Origin: Trichosphaerium sp. ATCC 40318
Lineage: Eukaryota > Discosea > Flabellinia > Trichosidae
Reading direction: 5' to 3'
Length of the DNA stretch: 21,040 nucleotides
Assembly (NCBI GenBank): GCA_038496445.1
Contig: JALMLS010000389.1
Coordinates: forward strand, 1 to 21,040
Part shown: one piece after another, positions 1 through 8,317 of the stretch
Layout: each line of letters starts with the position of its first letter
Position numbering within the stretch: the first letter of the stretch is position 1
Translations under genes and position numbers: made by a program
The notes under the pieces: model-generated
Databases searched by the model: none
The model's input: the letters and a program-made list of their open reading frames with translations, nothing else
Told to the model about the DNA's origin: nothing

Positions 1-224
1 TTAGGTCGCGTAGATGACAATAGAAAAAAATAAAAACTCTAAACGCTCTGTGTAGGACTGATGCGCCTGCTAATAAGATTATTGCTCTATTAACACACAA
101 GGAATCAGCAGAAGGCAAGGAAAACGACATAGAATCTCTGGCACTGTCGTGTGGTCTTATCAAGTAGAGCTACACTAACCAAGGCTCATTTTATTCTTTG
201 TACTATAACTCTAACAAGAATCGT

Positions 225-230
225 TTTATT
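225..230 (-). terminator. Poly(A) signal of the DUF4246-like gene
   Basis: AATAAA on the minus strand, 8 nt past the stop codon of the DUF4246-like gene. Seen directly; its use as a cleavage signal is inferred. Confidence 0.45.
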
Positions 231-237
231 TTGATGT

Positions 238-1421
238 TTATTCGTTAACTGTTTTAAGAATACCTCTGAAACTCATGATACCGCCATCCATACCTTGCCA
301 ACCTTCATGGTACCCTCTCCTATTTCTGGGCTTATTTATGTCTTCTTCAATCTGCGCTCTATTGCTGCGGATTGCTTCTCTCGTTTCCTTCTGCTCTTCT
401 TTTGACACTCCAAGGCCAGCAAACAGACATATTTTGAGGCATATCTCAGCTGGTATTTTACCACATAAAATAACGTGCAAGCGTGACGCGTGATACATGA
501 TGTTTCGGCATCCTAAGGATTTTGTAGAGGGAACCTTATGCTCTGTGTCAATTAACCAGAAAGCAACGTAGGATCGTCTTGCTGTTGTAGATGATGTATT
601 TGATACCTTACTAAGCCTGTGGATGACTTCGTAGTTAGAAAACGCTATCGCTGTTCCAGCTTTGATAGGTACGCAGATATCGTCATCTCCTAGTTTATAG
701 TGGCCGTCGTGGCCACCATAGCACAAATGCCTTGGTCGAAACCCTAATTCGCCTCCTTTTAAGCTATCCGAGAATTCATAGTAACAGATCCCAACGCCCT
801 AGTTCAGTTAGGCTGTACAAGCGAGTATTGTTCTAAGGTACTTTGATGTGTTCTGCGTTTACGCCTTCAATATGCCAGAATCCTTCGTACTCACTATTGG
901 GCTCCATTACAAAGCTCTGTGCTTTCACGACAACTTGTAGGTTGCGTGTGATTTGATTGGTACGGCTGAGGATACCCAATTTGTTGAACAGGCATAATAC
1001 TGGTCCCAAAAAGATCTGCAACAGTTTTATATAAATCTCCGTGTTCGCCTACTAGATAGGGTTCAATGGATGATATTTTTGTCACTTGATTTGTCCTTGT
1101 ATTGACTGTAAATTCGGATGGTACAAGGCGGTATTCGTCCGTTTGATTTCCTTCTTTATTCGTTTTAGTAATCTTAAGAGCAAAGTTATTTGGATTTATA
1201 TGCTTCGTTGCGCCTTGAACGTCGGTAACAGGCTTAGATCTATTACCAAGAGCGTGAAAGGTATTTTTGGTGGTTTGACAGAGTTTTAACGGTATTTCTT
1301 TCGTACAAATATTGTATGGCTCAAAATACAGGCCATAGCGTTTTGAATACTCTCCTTGCTCCCAAAATTGCAATCCTTCAAATTTGTTGGATATATTGTA
1401 CGTTGAAATTCTATTTCCCAT
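238..1421 (-). CDS. DUF4246-like protein, 3' part, one intron and one frame break
   Basis: Two exons resemble the DUF4246 family, common in fungi and possibly related to 2-oxoglutarate/iron dioxygenases. Exon 1 (1421 to 842) carries a PSEF motif, a YLVGEHGDLYKTVADLF stretch, then NLQVVVKA and WHIEG followed by NAEHI. A 43-nt intron (841-799, GTACCT...CTAG, CCTAAC branch point) leads to exon 2 (798-238). That exon starts GVGICYYEF, then has AGTAIAFSNYEVIHRL and YVAFWLID, matching the family's conserved His and 'LVDP' end region. The intron junction is in frame. Inside exon 1 the frame changes by one base near 940-985: residues up to YQSNHT are in one frame, and NLQVVV onward in another. This could be a real mutation (pseudogene) or an assembly indel. 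The 5' end is not resolved: the frame is open about 20 codons above the ATG at 1421, so upstream exons are likely. Catalytic activity is not shown. Confidence 0.6.
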
Positions 1422-1441
1422 GCGTTTTAACAAGTAAGTGA

Positions 1442-2239
1442 AGAAGCCGCTTCTGATAGGTGGACAGTTTTCAAATAAAATTAGTCAAGCTGCACTGTGG
1501 CTTAACGATGTTGGAATGTAAACCGCGAGTAAAAACAAGCGAATCTCAGAAGAATACACTAATACACAAGTATGCAACAAACACGGAAAAAGCCACTATG
1601 TGTACATAACGGGATGTGAGTGGATTCAATCGCGTAGTTGATGCGTGATGAACTATAATCGGTAGGAGGCGGACATAATTATGGCACTAGAAACGAAGGA
1701 CCAGAAGGACGCGCACCTTTGCTGCAATTGATCAAGTCGCTATAATAAACAAATCATATTTACAACATCGGCGGTTTTTAATCAGAAACATTACGTACAA
1801 AAAAAAAGAATTGTTCTTTCGCGTCAATATCTTCAGGAATCCCTTCGTATTTAGAAAACCGGTTTGTTAATGTTCAACCAAAAAAACAATTACGCCAGTT
1901 TCATTCAGAACTGTTACTCCTAATTAGCTCGCTTGGCGAATCCTACCTACGCTGTCTTCACCTATTTTTGGTTACGCGTAGCCAGTTACGTTTTGTAGAA
2001 CCAGTTATGCCAAATCTTCGCTTGCGTAACGCGTGCGTTTGGTTAGTATATCTGTTTAAAGTAAAAAAGAGCCTTGTTTTAAAAAAAAATCAGAAGAGAT
2101 AGAGCTTGAACGCTCGTACTTGGTCTCATGCTTGACGCAATGGTATACATCGTAAAACTGGATTTGAATAGTTTCAGATTAGGTCTAAAACCAGTCCCTT
2201 GTAATACAGCCTGATGAACACATAGCTTGTGGCCTAGTG
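1442..2239. other. Non-coding or unresolved stretch
   Basis: I see no convincing gene on either strand. It holds scattered short open frames (for example a 16-codon ATG frame at 1681) and some ACGCGT-rich words around 1970-2040, without a clear repeat structure. Confidence 0.35.
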
Positions 2240-2760
2240 CTTGAATGTCGCTAGATACGAAGTAGACAATGATTCATCAGCAAGACGCTGCTCACAAGTT
2301 TGTTTGTTGTTATTAGCGCGGATGCGATAGAATTCCAGAGTTTTGAAAAAGTTGCTCTCAGATTTTCAAAGCAATTCTAACTCAGCTTGCTTTCTTTCAG
2401 CAGACCTCAGGTTGTACTCGCCGCCATAACTATTAATATCTTGCTGCACCTGAGGCAGGATTTAATACCGTGCAACGGTAGCTTTTGGCTCCTGTGCACC
2501 ACAGACTTTAACTGCGTCTAGAGTAAGTTGTGCTTGGAATCTACAAGTTTCGGCTGGAAACGAACGATAAACTGAAAGATGGTCTATGGCTCGTTGCTGC
2601 GTATAGTTTAAACACTTCAACCCGAAAACTACTAACCGTTGTGATGTTGTTGCTGGCGAATTCTGGCGCCATTACAATGGTTCTATCACTACTGACAAGC
2701 GCTAGGACGCCGAAGGATCTACTTGTAATTAGTTTTTGCACTACTCTCAGGAATTGAACC
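2240..2760 (-). pseudogene. Probable decayed coding sequence
   Basis: Minus-strand reading gives protein-like stretches broken by stops. One frame contains the segments EFASNNITTVSSFRVEVFKL and SHRPSFSLSFVSS. A shifted frame then gives QLTLDAVKVCGAQEPKATVA, a TAA, LPQVQQDINSYGGEYNLRS, a TGA, and about 45 more codons rich in Glu, Gln and Asn before a TAG. The composition looks coding and no intron with GT-AG ends removes the stops. I do not recognise the family. It may be an old gene remnant or simply chance open frames. Confidence 0.25.
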
Positions 2761-3152
2761 GGTAAGTATACAACCGTTGTAGCTAGTGTATGTAATGCTC
2801 ATTTCGCACACCTTTAGGGCTCTTCGGCGAAGTGATAAATTAGAGAATCGGATTCGAATTTCGGATAACAACCCTCTTTCGAACAACCAAATGCAACTTT
2901 CGAACAACAAAATGCTGCAAACGTTGTGCTAAACCGTGTGGTAGCATTTGTTTTCTCATTGGTGACAAAAAGTGTGCCGTTTCGATGATAATGACCCATC
3001 CACAAATCGCGCTGTAAATGCACACACTTGTTCGCAACGGTCTGGGAACGCGTCTGCTGCAGTTTGAGCGGCTACAACATTGTAACCATAATTTATTTTT
3101 GTCAATAAATCTCGTGTTCTTAAACGATTTTCTTTTTTAGTACTATCACAAA

Positions 3153-3593
3153 ATGATTACTGCACACATTTATTTGTGCGCTCTCAGCTTAATCGCTGAC
3201 CCCTTTGCTCTCGTGCTGACAATCCTGTTTGTCGCATGCTGGATGATATTAGCATTTACTGCTATATCAGGCCTAAACCCTCCTCCTCCTGCTAGGCCTC
3301 ATACTTGTATGACGGCCCCAACTACCCCGAGTCCTCAACCGACTCCGAGTCCTAAACCGACTCCTCCCCCCACTGACAATAAAATTGTGATGATCGACTC
3401 GGAGAATTTCTCTATGGTAGATTCTCCGAGTGCTGTATTATCATGCAGTTTCGATCATCACAAGTCAAAGGGCGGACTTAAAACTAAAATGAAAAAGACC
3501 TATAAGGCAGCCAAACGAAAGTCTGGTCGAGCTTTCCGAAGACTGAGGCACTTAGTGCCTAAAACAGTGTATAAGAAAGAAACTCAAAAATAA
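3153..3593 (+). CDS. Small single-pass membrane protein, proline-rich linker, basic tail
   Basis: Predicted 146 residues; family not recognised. Residues 1-41 are strongly hydrophobic (about two stretches, 5-15 and 17-40) and would act as a signal anchor or one to two membrane helices. Residues 43-76 are a Pro/Thr/Ser linker (PPPPARP, TPSPQPTPSPKPTPPP). Residues 110-146 are very basic (KSKGGLKTKMKKTYKAAKRK and following). The ATG follows a T-rich run ending in TTTTTTAG at 3134-3141, which may be the end of a 5' UTR intron. The TAA overlaps an AATAAA signal (3589-3594). The coding sequence contains a pair of nested inverted repeats (3385-3463), described separately. The three-part layout and intact length make a real gene likely. 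The role is unknown. Confidence 0.5.
   Translation: MITAHIYLCALSLIADPFALVLTILFVACWMILAFTAISGLNPPPPARPHTCMTAPTTPSPQPTPSPKPTPPPTDNKIVMIDSENFSMVDSPSAVLSCSFDHHKSKGGLKTKMKKTYKAAKRKSGRAFRRLRHLVPKTVYKKETQK
3385..3463. repeat. Nested inverted repeats inside a coding sequence
   Basis: Outer perfect 13-bp arms at 3385-3397 (TTGTGATGATCGA) and 3451-3463, inner perfect 11-bp arms at 3397-3407 (ACTCGGAGAAT) and 3421-3431, with a 13-nt loop. The two left arms are contiguous and the right arms are separated by 19 nt. The RNA could fold into a stem of about 23 pairs with one bulge. Arms read directly from the sequence; folding is inferred. Confidence 0.8.
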
Positions 3594-3925
3594 AAAAATC
3601 CATAAACCAAAAAACTTAATAGGAATTCCTATTTTTGTTTGGGCGGATACCTTTTTCTTATTTTTTTCACATTTGTTGTTTTAGATGTTTTTGGCATGCA
3701 TGAATACAAGTGTCTTTGTTTTATCATGTAAAATCAATACTAGCGTACAACGTATGTACTTCTTGATTAAGACGTAATGCCGTGACAAAGTTGACGCGTT
3801 GTTTTCTATCCATTCATTGAACGAGAAGAGCGGTTAACACTAGATCAACCTGATCTTGTTATTGTCAAAATGGAATATATTTATTTTACACAAGATAAAA
3901 CAGCATCACTTCCTGGACAGCATTG
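3594..3925. other. Intergenic stretch between convergent genes
   Basis: No gene seen. The plus-strand membrane protein gene ends on the left and the minus-strand ankyrin gene ends on the right. A short palindrome AGGAATTCCT lies near 3621-3630. Confidence 0.5.
3880..3885 (-). terminator. Poly(A) signal of the ankyrin gene
   Basis: AATAAA on the minus strand about 40 nt past the ankyrin gene stop codon. Position and motif are seen; use is inferred. Confidence 0.5.
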
Positions 3926-4453
3926 CTATTTGGGTCCTGCTAATTTGTCCTTGTGTGCTTGTAAATAAGTCGCCACTTCGTTTCTTTTGAACTGTATTGC
4001 CATTTCTAGGGGTGTTTTACCGTTATATACATCCTGCGCTGTAGTATCGGCTCCATGTTCCACAAGAAACTTTACACAATCCAAGTGGCCGCGGACAGCA
4101 CATGCATACAGCGGGCCGTGACCTGACGCGTCCAGTATGTTAATATCGGCGTTTTGAGCAAATAACGCTTTTATAATATCCAACTGCCCCTTAGCTGCCG
4201 CAAAACCTATTGGCGTATGATCCATTCTATCTAGAATGTCTACGAATGCGCCTAGCTCTATCAGCTTCTCTATTGCGTTTAAATTGCCTTCATCTGCCGC
4301 AAAGTGCAATAAATGTTGTCCCATCTTTTCTACCTTATCTAAGAGTTGAGGCGACTGCTTTAGAAGCTCAAATACTTTATTCCAATCCTTATTATACGCA
4401 GCGTTCGCAATTTCGGGCATCAACTGTTCGTCTCGAGCCTGTGAAGCTCCCAT
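3926..4453 (-). CDS. Ankyrin-repeat protein, 175 aa
   Basis: Single-exon gene of 175 residues with about four ankyrin repeats from residue 43 on: HLLHFAADEGNLNAIEKLIE, HTPIGFAAAKGQLDIIKALF, HGPLYACAVRGHLDCVKFLV and KTPLEMAIQFKRNEVATYL, joined by the usual G-A-x-x-x-x-x-D loops. Residues 1-42 are helical and may cap the array. Ankyrin repeats bind other proteins; the partner cannot be told from the sequence. The N-terminus MGASQA fits an N-myristoylation signal (Gly2, small residue at 6), so membrane attachment is possible. The ATG at 4453 is the first in frame. An AATAAA lies about 40 nt after the stop. No enzymatic domain is present and no sign of decay is seen. Confidence 0.85.
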   Translation of the reverse strand: MGASQARDEQLMPEIANAAYNKDWNKVFELLKQSPQLLDKVEKMGQHLLHFAADEGNLNAIEKLIELGAFVDILDRMDHTPIGFAAAKGQLDIIKALFAQNADINILDASGHGPLYACAVRGHLDCVKFLVEHGADTTAQDVYNGKTPLEMAIQFKRNEVATYLQAHKDKLAGPK

Positions 4454-4655
4454 AGGTCAAATTGTGATATCACTGCGCTCTACAGCACGTGTAAACGAAT
4501 ATACCGTATCTTCACTTAACGCCTCAATCATTGAAAAACACATTAAGTCCTACCCAAACCACTCATCCAAAAATGTGTTGTAAACATCAAGGTTACTATT
4601 AAACTAAGTGTAAGTAACAATATTTTGCACGTAATGTATTGATAGTATATTATTT

Positions 4656-4661
4656 TTTATT
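4656..4661 (-). terminator. Poly(A) signal of the hydrolase gene
   Basis: AATAAA on the minus strand 13 nt past the stop codon of the alpha/beta-hydrolase-like gene. Confidence 0.45.
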
Positions 4662-4674
4662 CTTGTGGAGTATA

Positions 4675-5357
4675 TTACAATAGAGCGTCTTGGGCGATTT
4701 GTTCACCTTTTCTTGCGTGCTCTTCATTATGTGGGAGTCCATGTATTTTATATATTGCATGAACACCATATGTATACTTTTCTTTATCCCTCTGATCACT
4801 CAAAGGATAAAAAGGATGAGCAGAATAGTTGAGTTGAATAAAATAGACTTTGTTCTTTTTACGACTTGCTAAAGCCATAGCAAGTTTTTTTGTTGATGTG
4901 AATGGTACAACCGCATCTATCAGAGAGCTTATGATAATCACAGGTACATCAGGAGGGAACTCATCGACAAGATTTCCTTTCAAAAAGTAAGAAAAAAGTA
5001 AGAAAAAAAAGCTAGCTTCGGGCTTTCTTTGTTGCTTTGCGTACCTGGAGCTGGGCCTTTTGGATCATATTTTGGGAAAAGTAATGGCATAAGCGCATGT
5101 ACTGCATCATGGCCGTAAGGTACAGCATTAGCGAGTACATCCCGTATAGAGAAGAAAACGCCTTCCAATATCACCATTTTAACATTTTGGTATTTATTCA
5201 AACAAATTGCGTTCCTACACTCAAAGGTGAGACAAAATATTACTAGACACGTCCACAGTTCATTTAGTTTGTTTAAAAAAAACAAGTCGTACCATGTAGT
5301 TGCTGCGCCACGTGATACACCAAAGAGTATTACGTCATTGTTATTATTTTTTGACAT
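4675..5357 (-). CDS. Alpha/beta-hydrolase-like protein, three exons, N-terminus incomplete
   Basis: Exons 5357-5293, 5214-5045 and 4976-4675 join in frame after removing introns of 78 nt (GTACGA...GTAG) and 68 nt (GTACGC...AAAG), giving 178 residues. The first exon has DVILFGVSRGAATTW, a nucleophile elbow GxSxG (GVSRG). The third has IIISSLIDAVVPF, where the Asp fits the acid position, and LNYSAHPFYPL, where the His fits the catalytic base. So the Ser-Asp-His order of the fold is present, in a serine hydrolase of unknown substrate. The family is usually at least 250 residues, and the fold's first strands and oxyanion loop lie before the elbow. The ATG at 5357 follows TCTGTTAG, which could be a splice acceptor. 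Upstream exons are therefore likely, but I could not identify them in 5358-5800. Confidence 0.65.
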
Positions 5358-5802
5358 CTAACAGAATTAGCTTGAAAATGAGTCCGAAACCGAAAACATG
5401 ACGAGAAAAAAAAAAGGAGTGGTGTTTGAAACGACCATCAACCTTTTAGTTCAAAAGACAGCTAGAAAAACTTTTGGATTTTCAGTGTCACAAAAAGTTA
5501 TGCTAAGTATTGTCCTTACGCATAGTTCGTATTTTTGGCGATGATTTTCAACGTCTATCTTCTGTCCGAAGGACGCAGAAAATACATCAACTAGATGCGC
5601 ATCAACTGTCTCTTTTTGATCTTCCTGTGCCTCGACGGTTATGCCTAAAAGACTAGATTAGGTTTTGGAAATGTCTTTCAAGTTTTTTTTTTTTTGAATA
5701 CTCGCCGCAAACGGACCGTATTTGTAGTTGCTTCGCCAATTTGTGAAGTAGTGGATGATAGGAGCGACTGAGAGCTTTGCGAACGCATTTTGAGGGTTAT
5801 TG
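5358..5802. other. Gap with no identified gene
   Basis: No convincing exon. It probably contains the unrecognised 5' part or promoter of the hydrolase gene and the 3' flank of the split gene at 5803-6538. There are A- and T-runs at 5405-5415 and 5683-5694. Confidence 0.35.
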
Positions 5803-6538
5803 TCAAGTTTCCTTTTTGACGTTAATTAAACGTCGTTTTGAGTAGCCTGTTAAGGTGGGTGGCGCCGTATCGTACTTTAGTATGATTTCATCAATCTCTT
5901 TACCTACGAAAGGCTTGTATACGGTCTCAATGCCATTTTTACACGTTACTCTATCACCTGCTGTGCTTTTAAATCCTTTTGGACCAGTATATTTTGACAG
6001 TTGTGTCTGAGAGCTCCAAACGCCTATGAATTGGTTAAAACGCGTTATTTTGGTCGAAAGATGATATTTTACCTTGATAAAAAATAGTTAACGGCGCTTC
6101 ACCTGGCGTGTGCCACTCTAGATGATCTGTCGCCATTTTTATACTCTACCAACTCAAATTCAGCCAGAATTCCAGTTAGCCTCCAAAATTCATCAAATGG
6201 CGCCCAATACCTGAACGCTGCGTGTGTTTGATCGGTTTGTAGATTATTAAAACAATTTTAGGTCACACTTAACGAATAATTGTCAATTTGATGCCTTACT
6301 CATTGTTGGACCTCCGTTAGCCGTTATGCTGTACATACCAGCTTCAGCAAAATAGTTGGTCTATAGATACCCAAAAAAGTAACGTCTAGACGCGTAGAAA
6401 GTACTTGTCTTTTTTAACTTCAAAAAAGGAAAATTTTGTCGGGCGAATTATTTATTGACAACCAAAACATTTCACAATAAAGCGGACTTCAGACCGCTCT
6501 TCTAGTTGGAAACATAATACTTGATCTTTGTCAAACAT
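5803..6538 (-). CDS. Unrecognised split gene, four-exon model, possibly frame-broken
   Basis: Model: exons 6538-6463, 6385-6339, 6145-6073 and 6023-5803, with introns of 77, 193 and 49 nt. All junctions keep frame, giving 138 residues. The best supported parts are the last two exons: MATDHLEWHTPGEAPLTIFY, then a 49-nt GTAAAA...CATAG intron, then a 73-codon exon with KYTGPKGFKSTAGDRVTC, KPFVGKEIDEIILKYD and TGYSKRR before TGA. Another frame overlapping exon 3 is also protein-like (RYWAPFDEFWRLTGILAEFE then LVEYKNGDRSS, roughly 6216-6110) and would join the same last exon if one base were lost or gained near the A-run at 6136-6140. So either the upstream exons of my model are wrong or the gene carries a frame break. 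I do not recognise the family; no membrane segment or known catalytic motif is visible. Confidence 0.4.
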
Positions 6539-6820
6539 TTTTCGGTGTCCCTGTCCGTATTAATCAATCATTCTTTTTTATTTTTTCTGTGACATTTGTT
6601 TGTGTTTACTAAATTTTGGCTAAACACGTGGTCCACTGTTGAACAAAGTTGACGCATGTATTGTGCTGGTTGATCACCAAGACTAACCTTGTGATTCATC
6701 CCACAACAAATGTTTCTTCAAAACGTATTTTGTAAATTCGTTTGAATCAAATAAATAGATTCAGTTTAATAACTTAAGTTTTATTAGTGATAGTTTTAAT
6801 TACTTTTTGTTTTAACAAGG

Positions 6821-7028
6821 ATGCTGACTAGTCCTAATTCTATAGTAAACAAGGTATCAGAATATTTTAATCACAATACAAACTACCTAACAACCAATAC
6901 ATAGAGATTTACTGCTCAATCAGACAATTGCCATCTATTAAACCTCCCGCTTGAGATTCAGCTTGATATTATAGATTTGGACTCATTTGTGTATTTAATT
7001 TGGCCAATTATGTCGAAACAGGCGGCTA
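6821..7028 (+). pseudogene. Detached 5' part of an F-box-like/MORN-repeat gene
   Basis: ATG at 6821 opens an 11-codon exon (6821-6853, ending NK). A 51-nt intron follows (6854-6904, GTATCAG...CATAG, with a CTAAC branch point); it contains an in-frame TAG. Exon 2 starts at 6905 and stays open to the retrotransposon at 7029. It encodes LLNLPLEIQLDIIDLDSF and about 15 further residues, an F-box-like start (L-P-x-E-I-x-x-x-I-I). Removing the element and one copy of its GCTA duplication continues this frame, through an existing ATG codon split by the insertion, straight into the MORN-type repeats at 12715. The intact gene would have encoded about 365 residues. F-box plus repeat proteins usually act as substrate adaptors of SCF ubiquitin ligases; here that is inference. 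After insertion this part can make only a truncated product running into the LTR. Confidence 0.6.
7025..7028. repeat. Target-site duplication, left copy
   Basis: GCTA directly before the 5' LTR matches GCTA at 12711-12714 directly after the 3' LTR. If the LTR is taken to start one base later, it is a 5-bp GCTAT. Both sizes are normal for Ty3/gypsy integrases. Confidence 0.85.
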
Positions 7029-7122
7029 TGTAAGGACGCTTTATTGTAATTAAGTCAGACCTTTAAGACGTATAATAAAGTTAACCTTTATCCCTATCAC
7101 TCGGACTACCGTACCTCTTACA
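7029..7122 (+). repeat. 5' LTR, 94 bp
   Basis: Identical over 94 bp to 12617-12710, with ends TGTAAG and CTTACA forming a 6-bp inverted repeat. It contains TATAATAAAG at 7071-7080, which could serve as a TATA-like element, a poly(A) signal (AATAAA 7074-7079) or both. It is very short for an LTR, although the Bombyx mag element is also known for short LTRs. Confidence 0.95.
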
Positions 7123-7123
7123 G

Positions 7124-7137
7124 TGGCGACACTGAGC
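7124..7137 (+). other. Primer binding site candidate
   Basis: TGGCGACACTGAGC starts one base after the 5' LTR. TGG pairs with the CCA end of a tRNA, as expected for minus-strand DNA priming. I could not name the tRNA from memory with confidence. Confidence 0.6.
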
Positions 7138-7183
7138 AGTTTAAACAAACCAGGAGCATACAGTTACGATTTACGACATTACG

Positions 7184-8317
7184 ATGAACAACAAGAAAGT
7201 ACACGATATTGAAGCATACATACCATACAACAACCTTCAAAACGGAACATGGGTATCACGATGGAAAGGAAAGAACAGCTTCACGAAAACACACCTAGTT
7301 AAAACCAAGAAGACGTTTACCGGCAAAAGAAGCGATTTGCCACAATTTCTCACGAATTTGAGGTTGCTCACAGAAGATGCCGAATTGAGTGAGAAAGGGT
7401 TCGTTCTATTTCTCGAACAAGCGATTGGAAGCAACATCACCACGCTTATCAACGATTGCGAAAGGAAGGCACGCGACAAGATCGAACTATTGGTCAACAA
7501 CCTCTTTCCCGAAGATATCATGCGTACGTTGCACATAGAATTTATTAGTGCGACACAGAACGAAAATGAAAGCATTTTGAAATGGTCTATTCGAGTTTCA
7601 GAAAAAGGGCGTATGGTTAACGCTACCAAGAAGGAGATCGCTAGAAGGTTTCGAAATGGCTTTCGACAAGAATTGAAACTCAAAGTCGACCTCGAGTACG
7701 CCAACTACACCGATGAAGAGAAGGACGCACTCACCATCAGCGAAATCACGGTAAAAGCTCAAAAATATGTGAAACGCGACAACAGTATCATGGAAGGCGA
7801 AGCAGAGGCTATGAACTATACCTCGAACAAAAGGAAGTACGAAGAACCACCAAGACGTAACAACCAAGTACGAGAGAACAATTACGAGCGAGAAAAACGT
7901 TTTGGCACCGGCAGATTCGACCCAAGGAAGCGTAACCGACGTACCAACACGAGAGTCTATTACGAGGAGTCTGGCGTCAAAGTTGTTGTCTCTGGCGATA
8001 ACAAGTATCGATTCACGGCAAAAGGAGAACCGATATGTAGCGGATGTGGACGCTCTCGACACATTTGGCGTAAGTGTTACAACAACCCAGACCGCGAAGA
8101 AGATGCACCATCGCAGTACTACCCAGAACCAGGAAAGCGCCAGAACAAGAACAACGGTGCCAGTAAAGAAGATGTAAACGTCGTCGAAGAAGAAGAAGAT
8201 GACGACAACGTGTTTGCCAATACAGATATTAATTTTGATTATGATCGTCTTTGTTTGTTGAGTGAGTGTTTGCGTTTGCGTTGTTGTGTTTTGTGTTTAC
8301 GTGTGTGTAGAACCTGA
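7184..8317 (+). CDS. gag: Retrotransposon Gag, 377 aa
   Basis: Structural protein of the element. Residues from about 40 to 200 form the capsid-like retrotransposon-gag region (for example SILKWSIRVSEKGRMV and RRFRNGFRQELKLKV). Residues 215-265 are Arg/Lys/Asn-rich and likely bind RNA. One zinc knuckle C-x2-C-x4-H-x4-C sits at C285, C288, H293 and C298. An acidic stretch (EEEEDDD) precedes the end. The last 18 or so residues are coded by an unusual GT-rich stretch (8262-8310) unlike the rest of the gene and look out of place in a Gag. The ORF ends at TGA 8315-8317, overlapping the pol frame, which is +1 relative to gag. The first in-frame ATG after the primer binding site is used as start. 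Confidence 0.93.
   Translation: MNNKKVHDIEAYIPYNNLQNGTWVSRWKGKNSFTKTHLVKTKKTFTGKRSDLPQFLTNLRLLTEDAELSEKGFVLFLEQAIGSNITTLINDCERKARDKIELLVNNLFPEDIMRTLHIEFISATQNENESILKWSIRVSEKGRMVNATKKEIARRFRNGFRQELKLKVDLEYANYTDEEKDALTISEITVKAQKYVKRDNSIMEGEAEAMNYTSNKRKYEEPPRRNNQVRENNYEREKRFGTGRFDPRKRNRRTNTRVYYEESGVKVVVSGDNKYRFTAKGEPICSGCGRSRHIWRKCYNNPDREEDAPSQYYPEPGKRQNKNNGASKEDVNVVEEEEDDDNVFANTDINFDYDRLCLLSECLRLRCCVLCLRVCRT
8262..8310 (+). other. Candidate retained intron joining gag to pol
   Basis: The 49-nt segment starts GTGAGT and ends TGTGTGTAG, good donor and acceptor sequences. It has only three A residues, against the A-rich flanks, and its length fits host introns here. Removing it joins A8261 to AA 8311-8312, forming a Lys codon, and puts gag in frame with pol (CCT GAG GAT). 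No clear CTAAC branch point is seen. The competing explanation is +1 ribosomal frameshifting within 8262-8317; the pol frame has a TGA at 8259-8261. Confidence 0.5.

Noticed and set aside
7598-8062. Minus-strand ORF opposite gag
   Set aside because: Shadow of gag; no motif, and the plus strand has a clear zinc knuckle and capsid region.
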